Positions 24,402 through 33,594 of a stretch of DNA of 35,507 nt are shown here, piece after piece. Location of the stretch: contig JAKVCT010000022.1 of assembly GCA_022448995.1 (NCBI GenBank), positions 1 through 35,507 of the forward strand, in the 5' to 3' direction. A program made the translations under genes and the position numbers. Each line of letters opens with the position of its first letter. Within the stretch, counting starts at the first letter, position 1. The stretch is from Saprospiraceae bacterium (GTDB lineage: Bacteria > Bacteroidota > Bacteroidia > Chitinophagales > Saprospiraceae). The notes below the pieces were generated by a model. It ran no database searches, was not told where the DNA came from, and saw only the letters and a list, made by a program, of their open reading frames with translations.

Positions 24402-26192
24402 ATGAAATTTATCAAATCATTACTAACATCTTGTTTAGGCACCGTATTTGGCATTGGTGCATTCATAGGTATTATCTTCTTAATTGCAGCTACATTTGGT
24501 GGTGGGACTCCTCAAACCAAACCGAATTCGGTATTAGTATTATCTTTTGATGATATGATTCCGGAATTGAGTAATAATACTGCAGTAAATCCCATGGAAT
24601 TTTCTTCATGGTCCAAGCAAACAATAGGTTTACATGATATTCTAGACCTAATCGAATATGCTAAAACTGATAAAAACATTCAGGGAATTTATATTAGTTC
24701 TTCAGGATTGCCAGGTGGGTTAGCAACGGCTAAGAAAATTAGAGATAAGATTGAAGAATTTAAAGAAACTGGAAAGTTTGTTTATGCCTATAGTAGTTAT
24801 TTTACACAGAAAGGTTATTATCTAGCATCAGTAGCAGATAGTGTATTTGTACATCCTATGGGAGGTGTTGACTTTTCTGGATTCTCTGGGCAAATCATGT
24901 TCTATAAAGGTATGATGGATAAGATAGGCTTGAAACCTAGAATTTTCTATGCTGGAAAATTCAAGAGTGCTACAGAACCTTTCCGTCGTAAGGATATGAC
25001 CCCTGAAAATCGTTTGCAAGTATCTGAATATTTGCATGGTTCTTACCGCTTATTCCTAGAAAAAATTGCTGGTAACCGAAATACAACAGCAAACGCATTG
25101 TATGCACTTGCAGATAGTGGAGCAATTCAGGATGCTGAGGATGCTGAAGAGAATGGTTTAGTGGACGGATTGCGCTATAAAGATCAAGTTTTGACCACTA
25201 TTCGAAGTCGTTTGGGGGTACCTGAAGATAAAAAGATCCAAAGTGTTTCTATTGGTAAGTATTACTCTATGAATAGTAATAAATTGCGTAAAATAGGAGA
25301 TCGCGATATTGTAGCAGTAGTGGTAGCAGAAGGTTCTATTGTAGATGGTCAAGGAGAGAATGGATCTATTGGTGGAGACAAATATGCTAAGATCATTCGT
25401 AAGTTGCGTAGAAACGATAAGGTAAAAGCAATTGTAATTCGCGTGAACTCTGGCGGAGGAAGTGCCTTAGCCTCAGATATCATCTGGAGAGAGCTTGAAA
25501 TGGCAAAAGCACAGGGTATTCCTGTAATTGCATCTATGGGAGATGTAGCAGCTTCAGGAGGTTATTATATTTCAGCTGGTGCTGATCGAATTTATGCAGA
25601 AGATAACACGATTACAGGTTCTATCGGAGTGTTTGGAATGTTATTCAACAGCCGTGAATTGTATGAAGATAAACTAGGGTTGACTATGGATACGGTGAAA
25701 ACTGGCCAGTTCTCAGCAATGGGGGCAGGTAGTTATTTTGATTATACAGATAAAGAGGCGGCAATGATCCAAAAATCAGTTGACCAAATCTATATGACCT
25801 TCAAAGAGCGTGTTGCTGAAGGTAGAGGAATGACCGTTGCTGAAGTGGATAGCGTAGCGCAGGGTAGAGTTTGGTTAGGAACTGCTGCTTTGAAAAATGG
25901 CTTAGTGGACACTTTAGGTGGCTTGAGTGATGCAGTTGATGATGCAGTGAGTAGAGCTAATTTAGCTAAGTATAAGATTCGCTATTACCCAGAGGTCAAA
26001 ACTTTTCAGGAAGAACTAAAGGCTAATTTGTTGGGTGAGCAAGCAACCATCAATGTAGATATGAAACAAGTGCGTGAGCAAGCTATCCGCGAGGAATTAG
26101 GTGAGCATGCTAGAATGTATGATGCCTTGAAAAAGGTGAAGGAAATGAAGGGTATACAAGCTCGTTTGCCTTATGAGTTAGTGATCGAATAG
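24402..26192 (+). CDS. sppA: Signal peptide peptidase SppA, 67K type
   Basis: This 596-residue inner-membrane serine peptidase clears cleaved signal peptides. One N-terminal membrane anchor (about 13-33) precedes two tandem S49 domains. The catalytic lysine is K137 in YSSYFTQKGYYLAS in the first domain. The catalytic serine is S385 in DVAASGGYYIS in the second, as in the long E. coli form, where both halves contribute to the active site. RVNSGGGSALASD (about 349-361) is the conserved glycine loop. The length is usual. It is single-gene, with its own terminator after the stop. Confidence 0.95.
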   Translation: MKFIKSLLTSCLGTVFGIGAFIGIIFLIAATFGGGTPQTKPNSVLVLSFDDMIPELSNNTAVNPMEFSSWSKQTIGLHDILDLIEYAKTDKNIQGIYISSSGLPGGLATAKKIRDKIEEFKETGKFVYAYSSYFTQKGYYLASVADSVFVHPMGGVDFSGFSGQIMFYKGMMDKIGLKPRIFYAGKFKSATEPFRRKDMTPENRLQVSEYLHGSYRLFLEKIAGNRNTTANALYALADSGAIQDAEDAEENGLVDGLRYKDQVLTTIRSRLGVPEDKKIQSVSIGKYYSMNSNKLRKIGDRDIVAVVVAEGSIVDGQGENGSIGGDKYAKIIRKLRRNDKVKAIVIRVNSGGGSALASDIIWRELEMAKAQGIPVIASMGDVAASGGYYISAGADRIYAEDNTITGSIGVFGMLFNSRELYEDKLGLTMDTVKTGQFSAMGAGSYFDYTDKEAAMIQKSVDQIYMTFKERVAEGRGMTVAEVDSVAQGRVWLGTAALKNGLVDTLGGLSDAVDDAVSRANLAKYKIRYYPEVKTFQEELKANLLGEQATINVDMKQVREQAIREELGEHARMYDALKKVKEMKGIQARLPYELVIE

Positions 26193-26227
26193 GCATTTAT
26201 GATTTCTAATATTGATTAAGATAGGAT

Positions 26228-26263
26228 AAAGGGTAATTGATCGAAAGATTGATTACCCTTTTG
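26228..26263 (+). terminator. Terminator of sppA
   Basis: GGGTAATTGATC pairs with GATTGATTACCC (12 pairs, including two G-U) around a GAAA tetraloop and is followed by TTTTG. It lies 36 bp after the sppA stop. Confidence 0.88.
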
Positions 26264-26273
26264 TATTGGAATG

Positions 26274-26394
26274 AAGTAGTCTGACTATTACACTAGGGTG
26301 CTCTGCGAAGCAAATCTCCTTACAAAAAGGCTGCTTGAATTTACTTCGTAGAGCCCTTCGGGGTTAAATACAAATTAATTGTGGCTATCTACTT
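26274..26394 (-). mobile_element. Family-1 element, reverse orientation, worn
   Basis: The right-hand side is a good left terminus read in reverse (TTAATTGTGGCTATCTACTT), preceded by a 24-nt module (26342-26365) and the AAGGCTGCTTGAA block found in the other copies. The opposite end, AAGTAGTCTGACTATTA at 26274, looks like a worn right terminus. If so, the copy is 121 bp and has lost much of its interior. Confidence 0.5.
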
Positions 26395-26507
26395 ATTTCA
26401 ATCTTAATTCTACTTTTAACTATGGATTAGTATTACTATAAAGCTCTGAAAGAATGGTAGCTTCATTAGCTTTTTGTTAACTCCTTCCTTTTTCCAAGTA
26501 GGATTCC

Positions 26508-26515
26508 TATCTTTG
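26508..26515 (+). promoter_or_regulatory. Candidate -7 box of the surface-protein gene
   Basis: TATCTTTG followed by TGCGCC fits the Bacteroidota TAnnTTTG box. It lies 80 bp before the ATG at 26595. A good TTG box at the usual spacing is not visible, so this is a weaker promoter call than those of the tRNA genes. Confidence 0.4.
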
Positions 26516-26594
26516 TGCGCCTTTTGGGCTTGAATATTTGTTTATCAAACGTCTCTATTTAAATAAGTGTATGCAAGAAAGAATTTATATTAAT

Positions 26595-29500
26595 ATGATT
26601 AAATACCTTAGTCTACTGATTACCACATTTTCTATTTTATCTGCACAAGGACAAAATCCAGGAGTTACCTTAGACAGTATTATAGGGGTGACCTGTGGAG
26701 TGAGTACTACAAGTGGAGTATATATCTCTACAAATAACAGTGGTTGTAGCTCAGCAAGTGTAGTAATTAATGAGATTTATGTCAACCCTTCTGGTTCCAA
26801 TGATGGAGCAAACCCAAATGCAGAAGAGTTTATTGAGTTATTAGCGCCAGCAGGAACAGATATTAGTTGTTATGTCTTGACCGATGGTGACTGGACATTG
26901 ACCTTTCCTTCAGGAACAGTAATTCCAGCAGATGGCTTTTTTACTATAGGTAATGATGCTGTTTGGGGAGCAGGAACCTTTGATTTAGATGCAGAAAATT
27001 GTAACTGTTTTACAGATGGAGTCACGGGAAGTGGGTTGTTAATCATGACCAATGGGGGAGAATATTTATCCTTGTATGATGATTTTGGAAACTTGATTGA
27101 TGGAATTATCTATGGAAATCCTTCTACAGCTAATACCCCACCTAATGGAGGTGTTGCTTCAGGTGGAATCATTGCTACAGCGGGTTTAGCAGCTTGTCCA
27201 ACAAGCATTGCTATCCCTAATGCTACTTCTTTTCAGACAACTGCCGTGTTACCTGCTGATGGAGAAGTTATTGCTAGAAACCCAGATGGTACAGGTGCTT
27301 TTGTTGCCTCAACACCAACACTGGGCGCTTGTAATTTTGCAGGCACAGGTAGTGGAACTTTTACTTATTCTTGGTCTAATGGCTCAACCCAAGAAGATCT
27401 AGTAGCTGTACCTGCAGGTAGTTACACCGTAACAATCACAGACAATACAGGCGCAACTGTTGTGGGGGGACCTTATACAGTTGGTGGATCTAGTGCTGTA
27501 AGTTTAGTAACTGATAGTATACAGTCGCCACTTTGTGGCGGTGGAATAGATGGGGCTGCTTTTGTTACTGCTTCCAATGGGCAAAGTCCTTACAGTTATC
27601 TATGGTCCAATGGATCTATCCAAGAAGATTTGAGTAACGTTATTGCAGGTACTTACACCGTTACAGTCACAGATATCAATGCTTGTACTGCAACAACTGC
27701 GGTAATTATCACAGAACCTACTCCACTAAATGTTCTGACAGATAGTTTATTTCATGCAGGATGCAATGTGAACGATGGAGCTATCTATACTAGTGTAACA
27801 GGTGGAATCGCTCCATATACCTATATTTGGTCTAGTGGTCAAAATACAGATGATTTAGAGAATCTAGCTGCAGGTACCTATGATCTAACCGTTTTAGACT
27901 TTAATTTATGTACAGCAAGCACCACCTTTGTTGTAGCGCAGGCTTCTCCAATCAATGTAACTCTGGATAGTGTTGTCAGTGCTTTGTGTGGAGATACTAC
28001 AGGCACAGGAATATACCTAACTGGAGATACTTCATCTTCATTTGCTAGTCTAGCAATCAATGAAATTTACGTGAATCCTTCAGGTGGGAATGATGGAGCG
28101 AATCCCGATACTGAGGAATATATAGAATTGATTGGTCCTGCCGGAATGGATATTAGTTGTTATGTACTGACTGATGGAGATTTTACGATCACGATGCCAG
28201 CAGGTACAACTATTCCTGCGGATGGTTTATTCTCAATTGGTAATGATGCAGTTTGGGGTGCAGGAACTTTTGATTTAGATGCAGAAAATTGTAACTGTTT
28301 TACAGATGTAAATATACCCTTGGGAGACGGTTTATTAATTATGTCAAATGTAGGTGAATATTTAACCTTACATGATGATACAGGTGCTTTTTTGGAAGGT
28401 GTGCAATATGGTGTAAATCAGAATGCTAATAATACCGCACCTGGTGGTTCAGCAGCAAATAGTGGTCAAATCAATACTATAGCACTAGCGGGTTGTCCAG
28501 CTACAATCACAATTCCAAATGTGAGTGCTTTGGATGTAATTCCTTTGGCTCCTGCCAATGGAGAAGGGATTGCTAGAGATCCTGACTTAACAGGGGCTTG
28601 GGTTGTGACTACACCTACCTTAAATGTTTATAATTCTAGTTCAACAGTAGGAGGCGGCAGTGGAACGGCTTATTCTTATTTATGGTCAAATGGAGACACT
28701 ACCGAAGATCTACAAGGTATCGGCATAGGAACTTACACTGTAACTGTTTCTGATGGTGGTGGTTGTGATGCTATCCTAGGGCCTTTTGTCATTACGGATA
28801 GTAGTAGTGTAGATGTGAATTTAACCGCTTTGCAGAATGTAAGTTGTGGTGGTTTGTCGGATGGTTCTATTGATATCACCACAGTGGGAGGAACTGCCCC
28901 ATTTACTTATGCTTGGTCTGATGGTCAGAGTACGGAAGATGCCATTAACTTAGCTCCGGGTAATTATGGTGTAACTATCACAGATGCAAATATGTGTATG
29001 ATTTCTTATGATACTATTGTAAATGATGGTTTATATGTAATTGCTTCGGTAACGAGTGCAATAAATCCAACTTGTGCGGGAGATACTAATGGTATCATCT
29101 TGACAACAGCAAGTGGTGGAAGTCCCAATTATACTTACTTATGGAGTGATGGAAGTACAACAGCAGATAATCAAGATCTAGTTGCAGGAACATATACCTT
29201 GACTGTAACGGATATCAATGGTTGTGTAGATACTACAGCTTTTACACTTGTAGATCCTGAAGCTTTAGTGGTTAATATCGATCTGCTAACAGAAACTATA
29301 GCTTGTGATGGTAGTCCAACTGGAGCCTTAGCCACTGCTTTGAGTGGAGGAACTGCTCCATTTACTTATGCTTGGTCTAATGGTGCAAGTACTGCGGGAC
29401 TTAGCAATCTCGCAGAGGCAACTTATGTAGTGACTGTTTCAGATGCCAATGCTTGTACTTCAGTTGCAAGTGCCCAAGTCGTAGCTCCCTTAGTGCCTAC

Positions 29501-30044
29501 GCTTACACCTGTTTTTACAACAACCAATACGAATACTGCAGGAATTAGTTTGGGCAATACGGTAGAGGCTAGTGTGGGAACAGATGAGTCTGGTCAAGGT
29601 GTCACTTATACATGGTCAGGAGCAACAACCTTGGCTTTCAATCCTAGTGATGGGGCAACTACAGTAATTACACCAAGTGAAGCGATTGCTTATACAATTA
29701 CAGTGACAGCCATCTCTGCGGATGGATGTAATACAGAGGCTACCTTGGAGTTAACGGTAGAGGAGTATTTGGGAATGCCAACAGGATTTACTCCTAATAG
29801 TGATAATCAGAATGATTTATATCGTCCAGTGAATCTGAATCCGGCTTATATCAATCAGTTTACGATCTTTAATCGTTTTGGAAATAAGGTTTATGATAGC
29901 GCAGAATTGATTGGTGGAGGTTGGGATGGTTCTTTTAATGGTCAATCACAGGCTAGAGATGTGTATATCTATGTGTTAGAGTATCAGTTACCTGATATGA
30001 CGGAACCTGTAGTAGTGCGTGGAGAGTTTATGTTGATTCGTTAA
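26595..30044 (+). CDS. Large secreted lamin-tail and SprB-repeat protein with T9SS type B domain
   Basis: The 1149-residue product starts at the ATG at 26595, giving a signal peptide (IKYLSLLITTFSILSAQGQ); in-frame starts upstream would displace it. Two lamin-tail-like domains (VVINEIYVNPSGSNDGAN and LAINEIYVNPSGGNDGAN) are nearly the same over long stretches. Seven SprB-type repeats carry the pattern YxWSxGxxTxDLxxLxAGTYTVTVTDxxxC. The last 85 residues (GMPTGFTPNSDNQNDLYRP to VYIYVLEYQ) are the gliding-motility-associated domain used as a type B sorting signal. Such proteins are cell-surface adhesins moved by, or exported with, the gliding and type IX machinery. It has its own promoter candidate. 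Confidence 0.9.
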   Translation: MIKYLSLLITTFSILSAQGQNPGVTLDSIIGVTCGVSTTSGVYISTNNSGCSSASVVINEIYVNPSGSNDGANPNAEEFIELLAPAGTDISCYVLTDGDWTLTFPSGTVIPADGFFTIGNDAVWGAGTFDLDAENCNCFTDGVTGSGLLIMTNGGEYLSLYDDFGNLIDGIIYGNPSTANTPPNGGVASGGIIATAGLAACPTSIAIPNATSFQTTAVLPADGEVIARNPDGTGAFVASTPTLGACNFAGTGSGTFTYSWSNGSTQEDLVAVPAGSYTVTITDNTGATVVGGPYTVGGSSAVSLVTDSIQSPLCGGGIDGAAFVTASNGQSPYSYLWSNGSIQEDLSNVIAGTYTVTVTDINACTATTAVIITEPTPLNVLTDSLFHAGCNVNDGAIYTSVTGGIAPYTYIWSSGQNTDDLENLAAGTYDLTVLDFNLCTASTTFVVAQASPINVTLDSVVSALCGDTTGTGIYLTGDTSSSFASLAINEIYVNPSGGNDGANPDTEEYIELIGPAGMDISCYVLTDGDFTITMPAGTTIPADGLFSIGNDAVWGAGTFDLDAENCNCFTDVNIPLGDGLLIMSNVGEYLTLHDDTGAFLEGVQYGVNQNANNTAPGGSAANSGQINTIALAGCPATITIPNVSALDVIPLAPANGEGIARDPDLTGAWVVTTPTLNVYNSSSTVGGGSGTAYSYLWSNGDTTEDLQGIGIGTYTVTVSDGGGCDAILGPFVITDSSSVDVNLTALQNVSCGGLSDGSIDITTVGGTAPFTYAWSDGQSTEDAINLAPGNYGVTITDANMCMISYDTIVNDGLYVIASVTSAINPTCAGDTNGIILTTASGGSPNYTYLWSDGSTTADNQDLVAGTYTLTVTDINGCVDTTAFTLVDPEALVVNIDLLTETIACDGSPTGALATALSGGTAPFTYAWSNGASTAGLSNLAEATYVVTVSDANACTSVASAQVVAPLVPTLTPVFTTTNTNTAGISLGNTVEASVGTDESGQGVTYTWSGATTLAFNPSDGATTVITPSEAIAYTITVTAISADGCNTEATLELTVEEYLGMPTGFTPNSDNQNDLYRPVNLNPAYINQFTIFNRFGNKVYDSAELIGGGWDGSFNGQSQARDVYIYVLEYQLPDMTEPVVVRGEFMLIR

Positions 30045-30055
30045 GAGAAAGAGAG

Positions 30056-30105
30056 TTTTAGCTGCTGGCTAGAGCGTAAATTTACACTCTAGCCAGCAGC
30101 TAAAA
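30056..30105. terminator. Long perfect hairpin between convergent genes
   Basis: A 19-bp perfect stem (TTTTAGCTGCTGGCTAGAG against its complement at 30087-30105) surrounds the 12-base loop CGTAAATTTACA. It lies 12 bp after the plus-strand stop and 80 bp from the minus-strand stop. It would block RNA decay or end transcription for both genes. A canonical U-tract is missing on both strands. Confidence 0.55.
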
Positions 30106-30184
30106 AAATGTTGTTTCCCAACAGCGATGTCAAAAACCGTTAGTCTTGCTATGCTTAATCTTTATTCGGTTTTTAACAAGAGAG

Positions 30185-31015
30185 TTATTCTTGAGTTTCT
30201 TTTAATTCTTTTTCTTCCTGTTCTTGAGTCTTGTCTTCTTTTCGACTAGTCTGATTACCATGAATTACAATCTGATCTTCTGTAAGTAATGGGCGTAATG
30301 CCATACGAACCAACACTTGAGCGGTTGCGACTACATCTTTTTTACAGTAGATCTCAATTCTATCCAAATCATCTTCCTTCCAGTAGGTTTTTCCTACTTC
30401 ACTACCATCAATGTCGTCTTTGGGTGTGGGAATACCAAACAAACCACATAAGAGTTTAAGAGAAGTGTAAGACTTATAATCTCCAAATTTCCAAAGTGTT
30501 AGGGTGTCCAATAGATTCTGGGTCTCCCAAGGTTTTTTACCTGGTAAATTAATACAATTAGGGAGCGGTATTTTATTCACAATCATTCGACGGCAAATAA
30601 AAGGGATATCAAATTCCTTGATATTGTGTCCACAAATAAAATCACGCTCGGGATTATTGTATCTTTTCTCTATCAGTTCAGCAAACTGTGTCAATAACAA
30701 GTGTTCATCGTGATCATAATAAGACTTGACATGTAGTTTTAACTGTCCTGTTTCCTTGTCTTTTACAAATGCACCTACTGAGATGCAACAAATCTTACCA
30801 AATTCTGCATAAATGCCACCAAATTCTTCGTATGAATCTTCTGGTGATAAGCGATCTTCTTCTGGAGTTCTTCTCTGAATCTGTTCGGACTTAATGTTCC
30901 ATAATTTCTGCATTGCAGGACTTAGATCAGTGTATTTACCATGGCTGGAAACGGTCTCAATGTCATGTACCAAGACTTTGGTTAAGTCCATTGTTTTTAG
31001 ATCAAAATTTGGCAT
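30185..31015 (-). CDS. Predicted 3'-5' exonuclease, DNA polymerase B exo2-like
   Basis: The 276-residue product has the three motifs of DEDDy exonucleases: DIE (18-20), GHNIKEFDIPF (129-139) and YCKKDVVAT (223-231). The spacing and flanking sequence fit the stand-alone family related to the proofreading domain of B-family polymerases (DNA_pol_B_exo2). It would trim single-stranded DNA or RNA ends with two metal ions. There is no polymerase domain. The last 25 residues are charged and probably disordered. An in-frame Met at residue 9 is an alternative start. A good promoter lies upstream. Confidence 0.88.
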   Translation of the reverse strand: MPNFDLKTMDLTKVLVHDIETVSSHGKYTDLSPAMQKLWNIKSEQIQRRTPEEDRLSPEDSYEEFGGIYAEFGKICCISVGAFVKDKETGQLKLHVKSYYDHDEHLLLTQFAELIEKRYNNPERDFICGHNIKEFDIPFICRRMIVNKIPLPNCINLPGKKPWETQNLLDTLTLWKFGDYKSYTSLKLLCGLFGIPTPKDDIDGSEVGKTYWKEDDLDRIEIYCKKDVVATAQVLVRMALRPLLTEDQIVIHGNQTSRKEDKTQEQEEKELKETQE

Positions 31016-31052
31016 ATTTACTCGCTTTATATGTGGTTAGTGTTTCTGTGAA

Positions 31053-31084
31053 CAAAGATAAGTTAATATTTTTTAATACGCAAA
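31053..31084 (-). promoter_or_regulatory. Promoter of the 3'-5' exonuclease gene
   Basis: On the minus strand, TTTG (31081-31084) and TATCTTTG (31053-31060) are 20 bases apart, matching the phylum consensus. The transcript would begin about 30 bases before the ATG at 31015. Confidence 0.7.
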
Positions 31085-31124
31085 TTATTTTCAAAAAATA
31101 GTTTTAGTAACTTTTTTGGTTACA

Positions 31125-31715
31125 TTATTTGAGTTTTTCAAAATGCAAGGTACTCAAGATTGCTGCACTACCTCCGAAGAATAAACATTGCAATAAATCT
31201 ATTGATATATTCATAGAATTATTACTCATTATAAAGAAACAAGTTATGGATAGTAGTACTTGTAGCAAGTACATTAGTATTGAAGCTCTTCCTGCTAGCT
31301 GCGCATAGCCTCTATACAAGGTAGAACCTCCAATAAACGGCAAGACAACTAGTAGGAGTCCATCACCTAAGATTGAATCACCCATATCTAATTCAAAAGT
31401 TTGTGAAATAAATACAATGCCTATAATCGGTAAGGCAATAGCTACGGTGAATAATAGAGGAACACCGAGAAAAGCTAACCAGTTCAAGTGTTTATAATTG
31501 CAGGCAGCTAGGGTAATCCCTACTAGGATAGGACTCATAAGTAATACTGCAATATTTCCTTTGGTGAGTATATCTGTTTTTTGCAAATAACCAATTAATA
31601 AAGCCATTCCTGCACAGGCTAAAAAGGCTAAGGTATAGTTGAGTAAGCTATATTTAGGTTTCTTTTGAATTGGTTGCTTAGGTATATCTGACGGAATGTA
31701 TTCGTTGGTTGCCAT
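31125..31715 (-). CDS. Hypothetical multi-span membrane protein
   Basis: The 196-residue product has a soluble polar start (1-25, Pro- and Lys-rich) followed by about five or six hydrophobic segments. These include YTLAFLACAGMALLIGYL, NIAVLLMSPILVGITLAAC, WLAFLGVPLLFTVAIALPIIGIVFI, LLLVVLPFIGG and ILMYLLQVLLSITCFFIM. The layout recalls small uncharacterised Yip1- or DUF-type membrane proteins, but I do not recognise a named family. It follows the exonuclease gene in the opposite-to-transcription direction with a 109-bp gap holding the exonuclease promoter, so the two are separate units. Confidence 0.65.
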   Translation of the reverse strand: MATNEYIPSDIPKQPIQKKPKYSLLNYTLAFLACAGMALLIGYLQKTDILTKGNIAVLLMSPILVGITLAACNYKHLNWLAFLGVPLLFTVAIALPIIGIVFISQTFELDMGDSILGDGLLLVVLPFIGGSTLYRGYAQLAGRASILMYLLQVLLSITCFFIMSNNSMNISIDLLQCLFFGGSAAILSTLHFEKLK

Positions 31716-31748
31716 AGGGTGAAGTTTTAGTTATAAATATGATATGAA

Positions 31749-31796
31749 TCCACAGCTCAATTAGTTATAATTTCTTCTCAAATGAATTGCTGTGGA
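31749..31796. promoter_or_regulatory. Spaced inverted repeat upstream of the membrane-protein gene
   Basis: TCCACAGC (31749-31756) and GCTGTGGA (31789-31796) are perfect inverted copies, extended inward by AATT/AATT after a 2-base bulge. It begins 33 bp upstream of the minus-strand ATG at 31715. It could be an operator pair or a leader hairpin. No regulator is known. Confidence 0.35.
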
Positions 31797-31918
31797 CGAG
31801 TACTTAAATATGCTGTAATGTAAAATTTTTAGTTTTTTAAATGAATTTCGTATTAGTACACCTTCACAAAAAATGAGATTAAAAAATATTTATTACAGAA
31901 CATGTAGTTTAGGGATAT

Positions 31919-31958
31919 AAAAAAAGCCATAAACCTTGTATCTTACAAGACTTATGGC
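31919..31958 (-). terminator. Terminator of tRNA-Gly
   Basis: On the minus strand, GCCATAAGTCTTGT pairs over 14 bases with ACAAGGTTTATGGC around an AAGAT loop and is followed by seven T residues. It begins 16 bp after the tRNA 3' end. Confidence 0.92.
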
Positions 31959-31974
31959 AATATATGTAATTTTG

Positions 31975-32047
31975 AGCAGAAAACGAGATTCGAACTCGCG
32001 ACCCTAACCTTGGCAAGGTTATGCTCTACCAGCTGAGCTATTTCTGC
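31975..32047 (-). tRNA. tRNA-Gly (GCC)
   Basis: The 73-nt minus-strand cloverleaf has acceptor stem GCAGAAA/TTTCTGC, D arm GCTCAGCTGGTAGAGC, an anticodon loop with GCC between CCTT and AAGG, T arm GAGTTCGAATCTC and discriminator U, as usual for tRNA-Gly. CCA is not encoded. Confidence 0.97.
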
Positions 32048-32056
32048 TTGGGATGA

Positions 32057-32088
32057 CAAATATATAACTTGATTTTGATATACACAAA
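32057..32088 (-). promoter_or_regulatory. Promoter of tRNA-Gly
   Basis: On the minus strand, TTTG (32085-32088) and TATATTTG (32057-32064) are 20 bases apart. The layout is almost the same as that of the tRNA-Phe promoter. Confidence 0.75.
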
Positions 32089-32100
32089 TATTTTGAGGAT

Positions 32101-33090
32101 AAAAAATCATTTAGGTGTAATTGTTTTGGTTTATTTAAGTTCAAACTATTGATAGTGAGGGGGGCAGCTATTAATCAAGTTACTTGATGCTGAACTAGGA
32201 AGTACTTTGCGAAGCAAAAGCTCCTAATTAAAGAGATAGATAAAATGTTCTGTGTTCCATACAGTACAGTACTTTGGGAACTTCTTAGAGGATTCCTCTG
32301 AGTTTGGAAGAAACAAGAACTTTGACAATATTGGGGAGAGAAAGGGAGGATAATACTTTTTCTATGGATATAAATAGCATTGTATGGAGTCCAAATTGCT
32401 AGATGTTGGAGCTAAAAGAGTAGATTCTTTAGGGAAGAATCGTTATACAAGCAGGAATTTTATACATAAAACTACTCATAATAAGCATTATTATCTTAAA
32501 GTATTTTTATATTTGCCGCCCAAGTATGTTTTAATATACGTCTTAACAAATTTGCAAGTGAGTCTTTTTACAGATTTTCCTGTTTTCTTTCTGATAACTA
32601 GGAGGGGAAAGCAAGGCTGATTACTAGTTAGTTTTGTCTCCAAATCTTTTCAAGATTATCCTAATATAGCAGTTCTTAAAGTCTGTTAAATAAAGTTGTA
32701 AAAAGATTCAATTAAGCAATTAACGAAATTAAAGTTGGGGATAAATACAGAATATTTTGTAACCTAATGAACCAACCTTGCAAGGCTCAACGCAACTAAC
32801 CATAGACATAGCCCCGAAGCGGTATGAAGGTAAAGCGTAAAGCTGATCTAGGGATTTTCAATAAAGTTAGGGACAAAATAGTTGATTAATTTTATAGATA
32901 GTATTAACCTTATTTCTATAGTCCGAGAAGGTTTAGCTTTGCTGAGCACTTCGTGATTAACTGCGTTGAGTCCTTCGGGGTTTATAAAAAAGGATAAAAA
33001 GTCACGGACTATTATTATTTAATACCTGTATTATATACAGCACTAATTACTCTGTAACATAGATAAGTGAATAGTCTCATAGAATATTTT
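32101..33090. other. Gene-poor interval upstream of rnpB
   Basis: No convincing gene lies here. A frame at 32384-32620 has no family features and unusual composition, so I reject it. TATATTTG at 32508-32515, followed by CCGCCC, looks like a promoter -7 box with no gene after it. A tandem pair of 24-nt modules lies at 32935-32982, and worn module pieces occur near 32191 and 32782. The interval may be gene decay. Confidence 0.5.
32935..32982 (+). repeat. Tandem pair of 24-nt modules outside any element
   Basis: Two adjacent 24-mers, AGCTTTGCTGAGC... (32935-32958) and AACTGCGTTGAGT... (32959-32982), match the module found inside family-1 elements. No family-1 terminus is close, so modules can also sit alone. 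Confidence 0.65.
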
Positions 33091-33145
33091 AACTGTGTTG
33101 AACACTTCGTGGTTTTAAATACAAAATAATTGTGGCTATCTACTT
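33091..33145 (-). repeat. Family-1 element end directly upstream of rnpB
   Basis: One 24-nt module (33091-33114, AACTGTGTTGAACAC and on) is followed by a left terminus in reverse (AATAATTGTGGCTATCTACTT). It ends 26 bp before the RNase P RNA. The other end is not recognisable. Confidence 0.6.
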
Positions 33146-33170
33146 ACTTACCTTAGTGCTTAATAAGCTA

Positions 33171-33543
33171 AACCGTAAGTTGCTCTATCGCTTGGTTAGA
33201 ATGATCACTAGATTATTCTATCTAAGAGGAAAGTCTGAACAACGCAGAGCACCATACCACTTAACGAGTGGACTTTCGTCAGAAAGATAGCTAGTGTCGC
33301 AGAAAATTACCGCCTTCGGGTAAGGGTGAAAACGTGTGGTAAGAGCGCACGCTGCAGGATAGCAATATCTTGTGGGGATAAACCTTATGGGTTGAAATGT
33401 CATGTATACCAGCGCTAGAGGGTTGCTCGCCCGATGCTGGAGGGTAGGCAGATAGAGCTAGTGAGGTGACTCCTAGCCTAGATAAATGATAGAGCCTTGA
33501 TCTTATGTGTCAAGGACAGAATTCGGCTTATAGACTTGCGGTT
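33171..33543 (+). ncRNA. rnpB: RNase P RNA
   Basis: The sequence has the hallmarks of bacterial type A RNase P RNA: AGAGGAAAGTC near the 5' end, GCAGAGCACC, a central CGCCTTCGGGTAAGGGTGAAA region, AGAGCGCACGC, and the 3' ACAGAATTCGGCTTATAG. The ends pair as helix P1 (AACCGTAAGT with ACTTGCGGTT), which fixes the limits at about 33171 and 33543. It makes the catalytic RNA that matures tRNA 5' ends. The promoter is unclear and would overlap the repeat end upstream. Confidence 0.93.
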
Positions 33544-33594
33544 TTTTCAAATGATTACTATAAATGATTTATAATTTTGGGGATTTTAATTTTC

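Noticed and set aside
32384..32620. 78-codon plus-strand frame upstream of rnpB
   Set aside because: It has no family features and a mixed, low-complexity composition, and a promoter-like box lies inside it. It looks like chance in an AT-rich gap.
33218..33403. Minus-strand frame of 61 codons
   Set aside because: It lies inside the RNase P RNA gene.
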